Shown here in pieces: positions 8,864 through 18,645 of a stretch of DNA of 64,000 nt. The notes below the pieces were generated by a model. That model saw nothing but the letters and a program-made list of their open reading frames with translations. It made no database searches and was not told where the DNA came from. Every line of letters begins with the position of its first letter. The stretch's first letter is position 1. Origin of the DNA: Methylocystis sp. SC2 (GTDB taxonomy: Bacteria > Pseudomonadota > Alphaproteobacteria > Rhizobiales > Beijerinckiaceae); assembly GCF_000304315.1 (NCBI RefSeq), contig NC_018485.1, positions 2,326,501 to 2,390,500 of the forward strand. Direction: 5' to 3'. The translations under genes were made by a program, and so were the position numbers.

Positions 8864-10414
8864 TCACGCCTGTCCAGGGAACGGGGGCGCCGCCGATCCG
8901 GCCTCTTCGGGGGACGCTTGTCGGACGGCTTCCGCGCCCACCGCGTCGAGACTGAGGCCAGCCGTCTCAATGCGAAACAGCCAGGTGACGAGCGCGCCCA
9001 GAAGCGATGTCCCGACCAGCATGTAAAGCAGCCGCGAGGCGCCGAGATCGGCGAGCAGGATGGGAAACAAGAACGCTGTCAAACAGGCGCCGATCTTTGC
9101 GAATGACGCGGCGAAGCCCGCGCCCTTGCCGCGAATGGCGGTTGGAAACACCTCGCCGGCAATCAGATAGGTCTGCGCGTTGGGACCGAGATTGGTCATG
9201 AAATTGAACAGCATGAAGCCGACGAAGATGAGCGTCATCCGCGCGCCGCCGTCAACGCCGACCGATTGGGCCGCAATGAACAGGCCGATGGCGCAGCCAA
9301 TAAAACCCGTGATCTGCAGCGGAATTCGACCAAGTCGGTCAGCCAGCAGCACGGCCGCCAGGACGCCGACCAGCAGCAGGATGTCGATGAACGCCGCGCC
9401 TTCTGCAGCGATCAGATCGTTGGAAACGAGATCGGCCACGCTTTGCGCATGCTCGCGCTGGTGTCCAACGGCGGCGGCGAGAATGGTCGGCGTGAAAATG
9501 CCGATGCCGTAGGTTCCAAGGTCCTGCAAGAACCAGGGAACGGATGCGAGCACGGTCGCGCGCAGATTTTTGGCGTGGAAAAGAGCGGCGTAGCCTTTCG
9601 AACGCCTGGTCTCGTTTCTCTCGGCGGCGGCGGAGAGTCGGACGACGCTCGGATAGCGAGGCTGGCGCTGTAACAGCCGGCCGAGCGTTGTTTCGGCCTC
9701 GCGCTTGCGGCCGCGAACGGCGAGCCAGTGCGGGCTTTCGGTGATGAACAATCGTCCGACGATGACCAGCGCCGCCGGGATGATGGCGGTGGCGTACATC
9801 CAACGCCAGGATTCCAGATCAGGATAATTGGACAGGATGAGATAGCCAACGGCGGTGCCGATCAGCGCGCCCGTCGCCTGGAATCCGAACGCCGCAAGCA
9901 CCAGGGCGCCGCGGCTGTGCGTCGGCGTGCTTTCGGAGATAACGAGGTGGGCGGTCGGATAGTCGCATCCGAGTGCGAGCCCCATGCCGAACAGGCACAC
10001 GAGCAGCCATGGGAAGTTTGGCGTGAAGACGATCGACACCAGAAAGAAGGCGAACAAGATCATTTCGAAGATGAAGAGCGGTTTGCGGCCGAAATGATCG
10101 GACAGTCCCCCCAATGCGCTTGCGCCGATCAGAATGCCGAACAATGTCGCCGCGCCGACCGCGCCGTGCTCGGCGGCGCCGAGGTCGAATTCCTTGACGA
10201 TCAAAGGCAAGGCGACGCCGGTCATGAACACGACCAGCCCCTCGAAAAACTTGCCGGCGACCGACAGCCACCAGATGCGCCACTGCATCTCCGTCAGCCG
10301 TGAAGGGGGAGCGACGGTCCCGTCGGCCCATTGGGGTCGTTCGTCGATATAACCCTGGACTGTCGTTTCACGCGCTATTCTATCAGCGCCCGAGTTCAAG
10401 ACGCTCTGCTCCAT
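8864..10414 (-). CDS. MFS transporter (sugar-porter-like)
   Basis: The 516-residue protein has about twelve hydrophobic segments and the major facilitator signature GGLSDHFGRKP between segments 2 and 3, with a second copy LADRLGRIP in the C half. ESPHWLAVRGR before the long central loop and PTAIRGKGAGFA near segment 10 are typical of the sugar-porter/aromatic-acid/phosphate branch. A 45-residue polar tail precedes the first membrane segment. The substrate cannot be told from sequence. It stands alone: the next gene on either side is divergent or convergent. Confidence 0.85.
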   Translation of the reverse strand: MEQSVLNSGADRIARETTVQGYIDERPQWADGTVAPPSRLTEMQWRIWWLSVAGKFFEGLVVFMTGVALPLIVKEFDLGAAEHGAVGAATLFGILIGASALGGLSDHFGRKPLFIFEMILFAFFLVSIVFTPNFPWLLVCLFGMGLALGCDYPTAHLVISESTPTHSRGALVLAAFGFQATGALIGTAVGYLILSNYPDLESWRWMYATAIIPAALVIVGRLFITESPHWLAVRGRKREAETTLGRLLQRQPRYPSVVRLSAAAERNETRRSKGYAALFHAKNLRATVLASVPWFLQDLGTYGIGIFTPTILAAAVGHQREHAQSVADLVSNDLIAAEGAAFIDILLLVGVLAAVLLADRLGRIPLQITGFIGCAIGLFIAAQSVGVDGGARMTLIFVGFMLFNFMTNLGPNAQTYLIAGEVFPTAIRGKGAGFAASFAKIGACLTAFLFPILLADLGASRLLYMLVGTSLLGALVTWLFRIETAGLSLDAVGAEAVRQASPEEAGSAAPPFPGQA

Positions 10415-10692
10415 GTGCGTCGATCCTTATGCTCGGTCGGCACTATGGGCGTTAGGCCATATCGCTATTGTGACTGCGCTGAGCGTTCGCCCGACGATGA
10501 GCGGGACCCCATCCATGCGCTAGCGCGCGCGGAGCGTGATTTCCGGCCGCAAAAGGTTTCGTGTAGACATATTTCCCGCATCAAAATATCTCGCTAACAA
10601 TATGGGCGTCTCATTCGGGAAATACGCCCGCCGCCTCACCCTTCGTCTCTCCCCGCTTGCGGGAGAGGGAGATAGCCAAAGATCGCGCAATC
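10415..10692. other. Intergenic region between MFS gene and cstA, with a REP-like hairpin
   Basis: This divergent spacer of about 280 bases must carry promoters for both genes, though no clear -35/-10 pair stands out. It contains an AT-richer part (10560-10605), an inverted pair GGGCGT/ACGCCC around 10606-10630, and a REP-like hairpin CTCCCCGCTTGCGGGAG near 10649-10665 of the same class as other palindromes in this window. Confidence 0.5.
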
Positions 10693-12786
10693 GTGTCGAC
10701 TAATCTCATACGCTTCCCCGTCGCCTTCAAGACGCTCCTCATCTGGACCCCAGTCTTCGCCCTCGCGCTGTTCTCGCTCTATACGCTTGCGGTTTCGCGC
10801 GGCGAGAACGTCAACGCCATGTGGCTCGTCACGGCGGCGGTCGGGACCTACGCCATTGGCTATCGCTTCTATTCGCGCTTCATCGCCGAGCGGGTGCTGG
10901 GGCTCGACGCGCGCCGCCGCACCCCCGCGCTGCGCCGCAATGACGGGCTCGATTATGTGCCGACCGACAAATTTGTGCTGTTCGGCCATCATTTCGCGGC
11001 CATCGCCGGCGCCGGACCGCTCGTCGGCCCCGTGCTCGCGGCGCAAATGGGCTATCTGCCGGGAACATTGTGGCTCTTGACCGGCGTCATCTTCGCCGGC
11101 GCCGTGCAGGATTTTCTCGTCCTGTTCATCTCGACGCGTCGCGACGGCCGCTCGCTCGGCGATCTCATCAAGACCGAGATGGGGCGCGTGCCCGGCGTCA
11201 TCGCCATGTTCGGCATTCTCACCATCATGATCATCCTGCTGGCGGTGCTGGCGCTCGTCGTCGTCAAGGCGCTCGCCGACAGCCCCTGGGGCGCGTTCAC
11301 GGTCTTCGCGACGCTGCCGATCGCCGTCTTCATGGGCGTCTATGGCCGCTATCTGCGCCCGGGACGGATCGGCGAAATGTCGGCCATCGGCTTCGTTCTG
11401 CTGCTGTTGAGCATCGCCTTCGGCCGCACCGTGTCGGAGAGCGCGCTGCTGGCGCCGCTCTTCTCCTTCAAGGCCGAGACCCTCGCCTTCATGCTGATCG
11501 GCTATGGCTTCGTCGCCTCCGTCCTGCCGGTGTGGCTGCTGCTCGCGCCGCGCGACTATCTCTCGACCTTCCTGAAGATCGGCACGATCCTGTCGCTCGC
11601 GATCGGCATTTTCATTGTCTGGCCCGATCTCCAGATGCCGGCGATCAGCCGTTTCATCGACGGCACGGGGCCGGTCTTCGCCGGCAGCGTCTTCCCGTTT
11701 CTGTTCATCACCATCGCCTGCGGCGCGGTGTCGGGCTTTCACGCGCTCGTATCTTCCGGCACGACGCCGAAGATGATCGCCGACGAGACGCAGACCCGCT
11801 TCATCGGCTATGGCGCGATGCTGATGGAATCCTTCGTCGCCGTCATGGCGCTGATCGCCGCGAGCGTGCTGGAGCCCGGCGTCTATTTCGCCATGAACAG
11901 CGCGCCGGCGCTGATCGGCGTGACGCCCGACTCGGCCGCGGCGGCGATCTCCTCATGGGGGTTCGCGGTGACGCCGGAGACGCTTTCGGGTGTCGCCGCC
12001 GAAGTCGGCGAGAAGACGATTCTGTCGCGCACCGGCGGCGCGCCGACGCTCGCCGTCGGCATGGCGCATATTCTCTCCTCCGCGATCGGCGGCTCGACGG
12101 CGAAAGCCTTCTGGTATCATTTCGCGATTCTCTTCGAGGCGCTGTTCATCCTCACCACCATCGACGCGGGGACGCGGGTCGCGCGTTTCATGATCCAGGA
12201 CCTGTTCGGCGCCTTCTTCCCCGCTTTCGGCAACACCCGCGCCTGGGCGCCGAATCTCGCGGCGACCGCCATCGCGGTGAGCGGCTGGGGCTATTTCCTC
12301 TATCAGGGCGTGATCGATCCGCTCGGCGGCATCAATACGCTGTGGCCTTTGTTCGGCATCGCCAATCAGATGCTCGCCGCGATCGCGCTGACGCTGTGCG
12401 TCGTCGTGCTCTATCGGATGAAACGCGAGCGCTACGCCTTCGTCGCCATCGCGCCGACGGCGTGGCTCTATATCTGCACGCTGACGGCGGCCTTCGAGAA
12501 AATCTTCCATGAGGATCCGCGCATCGGCTTTCTGGCGCATGCGAGAAAATTCGCGGCCGCCGCCGATAAGGATCAGCTGCTGGCGCCGGCGAAGACGCTC
12601 GCCGAGATGCAGCGCGTCATCTTCAACGATTATGTCGACGCGACGCTATGCGCGATTTACGTGACGCTGGTTCTGGCGATGCTCGGCTTCGCCATTAGGG
12701 CCATTCGCGCCGCGCGCGCCGCTGAGCATGTCACCACGCGGGAGACCGAGGATGAATTGCACGATCTGCAGCCTGCCCGGGCTTGA
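10693..12786 (+). CDS. cstA: Carbon starvation protein A (peptide/pyruvate-type transporter)
   Basis: The protein of about 697 residues is a polytopic CstA family permease with some 16-18 membrane segments. Family marks include LAVSRGENVNAMWL, IGYRFYSRFIAERVLGLD, DKFVLFGHHFAAIAGAGPLVGPVLAAQ, GAVQDFLVLFIS, GFHALVSSGTTPKMI and LFGIANQMLAAIAL. In E. coli CstA imports peptides and related YjiY/BtsT imports pyruvate. The frame opens with TTG at 10657, inside a REP hairpin; the GTG at 10693 just before the normal N terminus was chosen, without a strong ribosome site. It overlaps the small ybdD-like gene, the usual partner. Confidence 0.9.
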   Translation: MSTNLIRFPVAFKTLLIWTPVFALALFSLYTLAVSRGENVNAMWLVTAAVGTYAIGYRFYSRFIAERVLGLDARRRTPALRRNDGLDYVPTDKFVLFGHHFAAIAGAGPLVGPVLAAQMGYLPGTLWLLTGVIFAGAVQDFLVLFISTRRDGRSLGDLIKTEMGRVPGVIAMFGILTIMIILLAVLALVVVKALADSPWGAFTVFATLPIAVFMGVYGRYLRPGRIGEMSAIGFVLLLLSIAFGRTVSESALLAPLFSFKAETLAFMLIGYGFVASVLPVWLLLAPRDYLSTFLKIGTILSLAIGIFIVWPDLQMPAISRFIDGTGPVFAGSVFPFLFITIACGAVSGFHALVSSGTTPKMIADETQTRFIGYGAMLMESFVAVMALIAASVLEPGVYFAMNSAPALIGVTPDSAAAAISSWGFAVTPETLSGVAAEVGEKTILSRTGGAPTLAVGMAHILSSAIGGSTAKAFWYHFAILFEALFILTTIDAGTRVARFMIQDLFGAFFPAFGNTRAWAPNLAATAIAVSGWGYFLYQGVIDPLGGINTLWPLFGIANQMLAAIALTLCVVVLYRMKRERYAFVAIAPTAWLYICTLTAAFEKIFHEDPRIGFLAHARKFAAAADKDQLLAPAKTLAEMQRVIFNDYVDATLCAIYVTLVLAMLGFAIRAIRAARAAEHVTTRETEDELHDLQPARA

Positions 12787-12979
12787 TCTCAATGGCCTCG
12801 CGCGCAAGCTCCGCGACGGCGCGAAGCTGATGGTCGGTCAGGGCGATTACGACGCCTATGTCGCGCATGTCCGCGCGCGCCACGATGGCGAGGCGATCAT
12901 GACGCGCGACGAATTTTTTTGCGCGCGCAAGAATGCGCGTTTCGGCGCTTCGGGCGAACGCGCGTTTCGCTGCTGTTGA
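12752..12979 (+). CDS. YbdD/YjiX family small protein
   Basis: This 75-residue protein is the conserved companion of CstA/BtsT permeases. Its core RKLRDGAKLMVGQGDYDAYVAHV, here read in parts, and the ending ERAFRCC are diagnostic. EFFCARKNARFG corresponds to the family's EFFRER..AR-G segment. The gene overlaps the cstA end by 35 bases; an upstream ATG at 12728 would add eight residues. Role unknown; it is probably needed for transporter function or stability. Confidence 0.85.
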   Translation: MNCTICSLPGLDLNGLARKLRDGAKLMVGQGDYDAYVAHVRARHDGEAIMTRDEFFCARKNARFGASGERAFRCC

Positions 12980-12996
12980 ACGCGTCGCGAGCCGAT

Positions 12997-14979
12997 TCAC
13001 GCCGCCGAATCGTCGCACAACAAATCCGCGACGAGGCGGATGTCCTCCGGCGCAAAGGGTTTCTCTATGATTGGACAGCCCGAACGCGCGATGAAGCGAT
13101 CCGCGCCGGGACCCAAAACGTCGCCGGTGACGAAGGCGATGCGGTTGGTCATATGCGGATGTTCGACGCTGAGCCAATCGTAGAAAGCCGGGCCGTCGCC
13201 GTTGGGCATGCGGATGTCGCAGAGAATGAGGTCCGCCGGCCGCGCGGCGATCGCTTGCTTCGCGTGGTCGCCGCTCGTCGCGATCTCGCAGTCGAAGCCG
13301 AGCCGTCGCAAAATTTCGCCGAGCAGGCCGGCGATTTCGACTTCGTCGTCGACGATCAGCGCACGCCTCCGCCTGGTCGTCCGCGGCGTCGCCATCGCTG
13401 TATTTTCGGCGACGGCGGCGTTTTCGACGCTCAATGCGTCGATGGGCAGCCTGATCGTGAAAACAGCGCCCGCGCCCGGCTGCGGCGGCTCCAGAGTGAG
13501 CGAACCCGCGTGCGACTCGATGAGACCGCGCGAAACGGCAAGTCCGATTCCGGTTCCCACTCCCTGGGGCTTGGTCGTGAAGAAAGGATCGAAAATGCGG
13601 CTGCGGATCGCCTCGGGAACGCCCGGCCCATTGTCGGAAATGTGGAGATCGAGCGTCTGCGCCGCTCGGTCGGCGCGCGCGACGATCGAGATCCGCCGAG
13701 GCGCCGGCTGCGATTCGAGCGCCTGCTTGGCGTTCACCACCAAATTGAGCAGCACCTGATGCAATTGGTCGCTGTCGGCCAAGAGCGGCGGCAGGTCCGC
13801 TGGGACGTCCTTGGTCACCTCGATGCCGGCCGTCCGCAGTCCATATGAAAGCAGTTCGAGCACGCGCTCGACGAGATCGGGAATCTCCACCTTGCCGCGT
13901 TCCGCCTCGCGCTGACGGGCCATCGCCAGGAAAACCTTGACGATTCGCGCGCAGCGGTTGGCGGCTGTCTCGATTTTCGCGCCGCGTTCCGCAAATTCCT
14001 CAAAATGCTTGTCGAAACTCGCATGCGACTGAGCCGCCTCGCGCAGCATGAGCGCCTGTCCGATGACGATGGAGAGCGGATTGTTGAGTTCATGCGCCAC
14101 GCCGGCGAGGAGCGACCCAAGGGCTGCGAGCTTTTCGTTTTGGTAGAGCGCTTCTCTTTGACCTTCGATTTGCGCCTGCGCTTCTCGCGCTGGACGTAGG
14201 TCGCGAAGATGCGCCGTGAAGAGCGCGCCTGGACCCGAACCGACCGCCGTGATCGCCAATTCGACGGGGATGCGCGAACCGTCGGCGCGCATCGCCTCCA
14301 ATTCGACGCGTCGCCCAATCACGGAGGACGGCCCGCCCGCTCGGAAGCGCTCAAGTCCGCTGTTGTGATGATCGCGCAATTCCACGGGGACGATCAGCTC
14401 GGCGACGGTCCTGCCGATCGCATGCTCGCGCGAATAGCCGAATGTCGTCGAAGCCGCGGGGTTGAACTCGACGACGCGGCCTTGCGCGTCGATGACGACG
14501 ATACAGTCCAGAGCGGAGTCGACCACCGCCGCATGAATCGCCTCCCGCGTCCTGTGCGATTCCAGCAATTCCAGCCGATCGCTTTCGCACTGCTCGGCGT
14601 CGGCCAGCGGACGCGCGACGCAGACGACGCCCTGCATGACCCCGCCCGGCGTGAACGGCCTGAGCTCCTCTTCGATCCAACGAGGGGCGCCGTCCGCGTC
14701 GTCAACGAAACGGCGCAGGCGTTGCGGCGCGTTCGCCGAAAGATCCTGCATCGCTGCTTTGTAGAGACTGGCCGCCTGGGCGCCTAAAACGTCCTCGACG
14801 AACCTCCCGATGACGCATTCCTCCGTCGCGCCGAGCGCTAAAAGAAACTCGCGATTGACGTAGCGATAGCGTAGCTCCACGTCGAGAAAGGCGGCGCGGC
14901 CTGGCATCGCGTCGAACAACGCCTGCAGCAGCGCGCCGCCGGTCGCCGGCGCTTGCGTCGCCCCTTGCTGGATATTCAT
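12997..14979 (-). CDS. PAS-domain hybrid histidine kinase
   Basis: The 660-residue protein lacks membrane segments and is a cytoplasmic sensor. It has PAS domains at about residues 16-125 and 145-265, a short coiled linker, then HisKA with phosphoacceptor H296 in LAGVAHELNNPLS. The ATPase domain carries NLVVNAKQA (N box), SDNGPGVP (G1) and TGIGLAVSRG (G2). A C-terminal receiver (from about 540) has VDDEVE and the aspartate in LILCDIRMPNGDG. It is transcribed just after the receiver-cyclase gene (19 bases apart), which is its likely partner. The signal is unknown; no heme- or flavin-binding PAS residues could be assigned. Confidence 0.9.
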   Translation of the reverse strand: MNIQQGATQAPATGGALLQALFDAMPGRAAFLDVELRYRYVNREFLLALGATEECVIGRFVEDVLGAQAASLYKAAMQDLSANAPQRLRRFVDDADGAPRWIEEELRPFTPGGVMQGVVCVARPLADAEQCESDRLELLESHRTREAIHAAVVDSALDCIVVIDAQGRVVEFNPAASTTFGYSREHAIGRTVAELIVPVELRDHHNSGLERFRAGGPSSVIGRRVELEAMRADGSRIPVELAITAVGSGPGALFTAHLRDLRPAREAQAQIEGQREALYQNEKLAALGSLLAGVAHELNNPLSIVIGQALMLREAAQSHASFDKHFEEFAERGAKIETAANRCARIVKVFLAMARQREAERGKVEIPDLVERVLELLSYGLRTAGIEVTKDVPADLPPLLADSDQLHQVLLNLVVNAKQALESQPAPRRISIVARADRAAQTLDLHISDNGPGVPEAIRSRIFDPFFTTKPQGVGTGIGLAVSRGLIESHAGSLTLEPPQPGAGAVFTIRLPIDALSVENAAVAENTAMATPRTTRRRRALIVDDEVEIAGLLGEILRRLGFDCEIATSGDHAKQAIAARPADLILCDIRMPNGDGPAFYDWLSVEHPHMTNRIAFVTGDVLGPGADRFIARSGCPIIEKPFAPEDIRLVADLLCDDSAA

Positions 14980-14998
14980 GTCAGGCGCTCTCTCAATT

Positions 14999-15916
14999 TT
15001 ATGCGCGCTCCGTGAGCGCCGCGCTGGAGGTCTCGTGCAGCCACAATTGCATCGGCTCGGCGATGTTTTTGAGCGCGTGCCGTCGCGCCACGAAATCCTT
15101 GCGAATATTCCCGCGCGTCATTGCGTGCGCCACATCCGAAATCATCACCGCGCCGGCCGGCGCGGCTTCCTGTATGCGCGCGGCGAGCGCCACGACTTCG
15201 CCGAAGCGGTCTCCGTTCCGAACGACCACGTCGCCAACCGCCACGCCGATGCGCAACTGCAGCGTTTGCGCATGCCCGTGCGCCATCGCATAGGCGCGGG
15301 TTTCCGTCTGGCATTCCACCGCCCATTCGACCGCGTTATGCACGCTGGCGAAATCGATCAGCGCGCCGTCGCCGAGCATCTTGAACAAACTTCCGGAGCG
15401 GCGCGGAAGCGATTGCGTGACGACGTCGCGAAAGAACCGGTCGATGAGCGCCAATCCGTTATGCTCGTCGTATTGAATCAAGCGCGTATAGCCGACGACG
15501 TCGATCGACGTGATCGCCGCCAGCCTTTTGCCGGCGAGGGCGGCGCGCGCCATCTTTCTGCGCCGCAGCAGGCCGCGGATGCGCGCCAGCATTTCGCGCA
15601 TGTGATACGGCTTGGTGACATAGTCGTCGGCGCCCGATTCGAGCCCCACGATGCGGTCGATCGCCGAATTGACCGCCGTCGCGAAGATGATGCCCGTCGA
15701 GCCGCGCGCATTCAGCCATCTCGCGAGCGACAGCCCGTCTTCGCCCGGCATGTTGATGTCGAGAATGGCGAGATCGATCGCCTCGAATTCGACCATGGCG
15801 CGGAATTCGGCGGCGCTCGGCGCCGCGAGAACGCGATAGCCGTTCGTCGCTAGAAACTCGGCGAGCAATTCGCGCAAGTCCTGTTCGTCTTCGGCAATCG
15901 CGATGGTCTCGTGCAT
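14999..15916 (-). CDS. Response regulator with class III adenylate/guanylate cyclase domain
   Basis: The 305-residue protein joins a receiver (1-120) to a nucleotide cyclase domain (130-290). The receiver has phosphoacceptor D53 in LAILDINMPGEDG, T80 and K102. The cyclase has both metal-binding aspartates (D139 in SIDVVGYTRL, D183 in MLGDGALIDF) and the purine-site lysine K179. However, the position of the transition-state asparagine in the VN-AAR motif is alanine (VVALAARIQE, A243) while R247 is kept, so activity may be low. The ATG at 15916 starts the receiver; the frame upstream is open but noncoding. It is upstream of, and probably co-transcribed with, the hybrid kinase. Confidence 0.9.
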   Translation of the reverse strand: MHETIAIAEDEQDLRELLAEFLATNGYRVLAAPSAAEFRAMVEFEAIDLAILDINMPGEDGLSLARWLNARGSTGIIFATAVNSAIDRIVGLESGADDYVTKPYHMREMLARIRGLLRRRKMARAALAGKRLAAITSIDVVGYTRLIQYDEHNGLALIDRFFRDVVTQSLPRRSGSLFKMLGDGALIDFASVHNAVEWAVECQTETRAYAMAHGHAQTLQLRIGVAVGDVVVRNGDRFGEVVALAARIQEAAPAGAVMISDVAHAMTRGNIRKDFVARRHALKNIAEPMQLWLHETSSAALTERA

Positions 15917-16046
15917 CGGCCGATCTGTCTCATCGAGAGAGAGCCTTGATTTGGCGCAATATAGATTGCGCGTATCGCCGCCGCAAAATGTGCCGCTCCA
16001 CACCGCTTCGGTTGATCTCGCGGCAGCTTCGTTTAGTCTCGACGCC

Positions 16047-16883
16047 ATGCGCGCCGACCTTCCGGAAAACGCCAACGCCCTCATGGCCTTGCTCGACTGG
16101 CACGTTCAAAGCGGCGTCGATCTCGCGCTCGACGAGGCGCCGCACGACCGCTATGCGGACAGCGCGCGCGCGGCGTCGCTGACCGAGCCAGCCGAATCGA
16201 CGGCGACGCTTCGAACCTTCCCGCAGCCGACGGCCGCCGAACGCCCGCGCCGCGCCGCGGCGCCGATCGCCGCGCCGGATGAAGCCATTCGCGCCGCGGA
16301 GCAGGAGGCCTCCAGCGCGCGCGATCTAGACGAACTCGCCGCGCGTCTCGCCGATTTTCCGCACGCGCCGTTTCGCGACATGGCGCAGCATTTTCTGTTC
16401 GGCGCCGGCGCCCCCGGAGCGCGGCTCATGGCGTTCGACGCCGCCCCGGGCGTGACGGAAGAAACAAGCGGCGAGGCGTTCAGCGGGCTTTCGGCGAAGC
16501 TCCTCGACAATATGCTGGCGGCGATCGGCTTTGACCGCTCCAGCGCCGCTCTCGCCTATGTCTCGCCCTGGCGCTCGCCCGGCGATCGCACGCTGTCTCC
16601 GCATGAAGCGGCGATCTTCGCGCCATTCGCGCGACGCCGGGTCGAATTGGCGCGGCCGGACGTTCTGCTGATTTTTGGCGAAGCGCCGGCGCGGATCATG
16701 CTGACGACGAATGAGCCGGTGGGAAAGCTGCGCGGCAAGGCCTTTGAAGCGCGCTGCGGCGCGCATGTGGCGCGCGCCTTCGTGTTTTCCAGTCTGGAAG
16801 CGATGCTGAAAAGCGCGGCGCTGAAGCCCGCCGCCTGGCGCGATCTGCGAAGGGCCGCGGAGGCGTTGCAAGAGCATCGCTAG
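16047..16883 (+). CDS. Degenerate family 4-like uracil-DNA glycosylase homologue
   Basis: The 278-residue protein follows the length and layout of alphaproteobacterial family 4 uracil-DNA glycosylases. It opens with LLDWHVQSGVDLALDEAPHD, has a low-complexity linker, then LSAKLLDNMLAAIGFDRS, AYVSPWRSPGDRTLSPHE and RPDVLLIFG. Key features are lost. The GEAPG..ED motif reads DAAPGVTEETSGEAFSG. The HPSYLLR-like loop is replaced by VFSSLEAMLKSAALK. Only one cysteine remains in the mature protein, so the 4Fe-4S cluster cannot form. It may be a non-catalytic DNA-binding relative. The start at ATG 16047 matches the family's N terminus; 130 bases separate it from the divergent regulator gene. Confidence 0.7.
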   Translation: MRADLPENANALMALLDWHVQSGVDLALDEAPHDRYADSARAASLTEPAESTATLRTFPQPTAAERPRRAAAPIAAPDEAIRAAEQEASSARDLDELAARLADFPHAPFRDMAQHFLFGAGAPGARLMAFDAAPGVTEETSGEAFSGLSAKLLDNMLAAIGFDRSSAALAYVSPWRSPGDRTLSPHEAAIFAPFARRRVELARPDVLLIFGEAPARIMLTTNEPVGKLRGKAFEARCGAHVARAFVFSSLEAMLKSAALKPAAWRDLRRAAEALQEHR

Positions 16884-16886
16884 CGC

Positions 16887-17011
16887 CCCCCACCCTGTCC
16901 CTCCCCCGCTTCGCGGGAGAGGGGACGCAAACGATCAGCGTTCGCGTTGTTTTAATGAGGGCGGACTCTGCTCCCTCTCCCGCGAAGCGGGGGAGGGCTG
17001 GGGTGGGGGCG
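16887..17011. repeat. Paired inverted REP elements (BIME-like)
   Basis: Two arms of about 38 bases, each containing the hairpin CCCCCGCTTCGCGGGAG or its complement, lie in inverted orientation around about 50 bases that include TTTTAATGAGGGCGGACTC. They occupy the whole gap between the convergent glycosylase-like and ispG genes and could act as a bidirectional terminator. Confidence 0.75.
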
Positions 17012-17015
17012 GGAC

Positions 17016-18326
17016 TTACTCCGCGGCTTCGCCCTTCGCGCCGCCGCCGAAGCGGCGCACGATATAATCGTCGACGATGCGGGTGAATTCCTCGGCGATG
17101 CCCTCGCCGCGCAAGGTCATCGCCTTCTTGCCGTCGATGAAGACCGGCGCGGCTGGAGTCTCCCCGGTGCCGGGCAGCGAAATGCCGATGTCGGCGTGTT
17201 TCGACTCGCCGGGACCGTTCACGATGCAGCCCATCACCGCCACATTGAGCGTCTCGACGCCGGGATATTGCGCGCGCCAGGCCGCCATGCGCTCGCGGAT
17301 ATGCGCCTGGATGTCGCGCGCGAGCTCCTGAAACACGGTCGAGGTGGTGCGCCCGCACCCCGGGCAGGCCGCGACGAGCGGAACGAAGGTGCGAAAGCCC
17401 ATGGTCTGCAGTATTTCCTGGGCGACGCGCACTTCGAGCGCGCGGTCGCCGCCGGGTTCGGGCGTCAGCGACACGCGGATCGTATCGCCGATGCCGTCCT
17501 GCAGCAGCACGCCGAGCGCGGCGGCGGAGGCGACGACGCCCTTCGAGCCCATGCCGGCCTCGGTGAGGCCAAGATGCAGCGCATAGTCGCTGCGCTGCGC
17601 CAGCATGCGATAGACGGCGATGAGGTCCTGCACCGCCGAGACCTTCGCCGAAATGACGATGCGGTCCTTCGCAAGGCCGACTTCCTCGGCCCGCTTCGCC
17701 GACATCAGCGCCGAGCGGACCAGCGCCTCGCGGGTCACGGCGCGCGCGTCGAGCGGCCGGTCCGAGGCGTGGTTCAAGTCCATGAGATAGGTCAACAGCT
17801 CCTGGTCGAGCGAGCCCCAATTGGCCCCGATCCGCACCGCCTTGCCGTGCTTGGCGGCAAGTTCGACGATCGAGGCGAACTGCTTGTCCTTCTTTTCCTT
17901 GAAGCCGACGTTGCCGGGATTGATGCGGTATTTGGCGAGCGCCTCGCCGCACGCGGGATGATCGGCGAGCAGCTTGTGGCCGATGTAATGGAAATCGCCG
18001 ACGAGCGGGACGTGGCATCCCTTCTGCGCGAGCTTCTCGAAAATATGCGGCACGGCGGCCGCCGCCTCGTCGCGATCGACGGTGATGCGGACCAGCTCCG
18101 AGCCCTGCTGCGCCAGCGCCAGAACCTGCGTCACGGTCGACTCGACATCCGCCGTGTCCGTGTTGGTCATCGACTGAACGACGACCGGCGCGCCGCCGCC
18201 GACCACCACAGCGCCCGGGCCCGCGCCAACAGCCACCGCGCATGTGCGGTGGCGGGGCGCCGGTTCGGCGACGACCGGATCGGGCAGGCGGGTCTCTGGA
18301 GCCTCGATCAAAACGGCGTCGGTCAT
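17016..18326 (-). CDS. ispG: 4-hydroxy-3-methylbut-2-enyl-diphosphate synthase (flavodoxin/ferredoxin)
   Basis: The 436-residue protein is IspG/GcpE, the penultimate step of the MEP isoprenoid pathway, turning MEcPP into HMBPP with a 4Fe-4S cluster. The TIM barrel shows [58 protein letters not shown] and [13 protein letters not shown]. The cluster ligands are in CPGCGRT and [12 protein letters not shown] roughly 40-residue N-terminal extension is rich in Ala and Pro. The enzyme needs electrons from a flavodoxin or ferredoxin; a flavodoxin is encoded at 34960-35442. dxs of the same pathway is at 48120. Confidence 0.97.
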   Translation of the reverse strand: MTDAVLIEAPETRLPDPVVAEPAPRHRTCAVAVGAGPGAVVVGGGAPVVVQSMTNTDTADVESTVTQVLALAQQGSELVRITVDRDEAAAAVPHIFEKLAQKGCHVPLVGDFHYIGHKLLADHPACGEALAKYRINPGNVGFKEKKDKQFASIVELAAKHGKAVRIGANWGSLDQELLTYLMDLNHASDRPLDARAVTREALVRSALMSAKRAEEVGLAKDRIVISAKVSAVQDLIAVYRMLAQRSDYALHLGLTEAGMGSKGVVASAAALGVLLQDGIGDTIRVSLTPEPGGDRALEVRVAQEILQTMGFRTFVPLVAACPGCGRTTSTVFQELARDIQAHIRERMAAWRAQYPGVETLNVAVMGCIVNGPGESKHADIGISLPGTGETPAAPVFIDGKKAMTLRGEGIAEEFTRIVDDYIVRRFGGGAKGEAAE

Positions 18327-18645
18327 GGTTTCTCGTCGCGGCTGATTTTGGAGTCGGCTCTAGGTCGCGCGGAACGGCTTCAAGGTCAAGCGCCCCAAGC
18401 AAGCAGCGCCGACGCGACAAGCTACGCTATAGAGCGCGCAATGCTGCGAGATGAAGTTTCAGCTTGGCGCCAAACTCGAGGAAGATTCGAACGCGCTCTA
18501 ATTTGAGAGATATTTTGGCAAAAATTTGCAGCATTTTCCACGGCTCCCGATTCGCTGGCGGTAGGAGCGTAGGCGAGGGGGCGTTTGCGGCTTGCGACGT
18601 GATGAAGGCATCTGGCGAAGACCGCTGAAATTAGGGAGAAAACCC

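Noticed and set aside
16696..18420. 574-codon minus-strand frame over ispG
   Set aside because: Shifted-frame shadow of ispG; very Arg/Gly-rich and passes through the REP pair.
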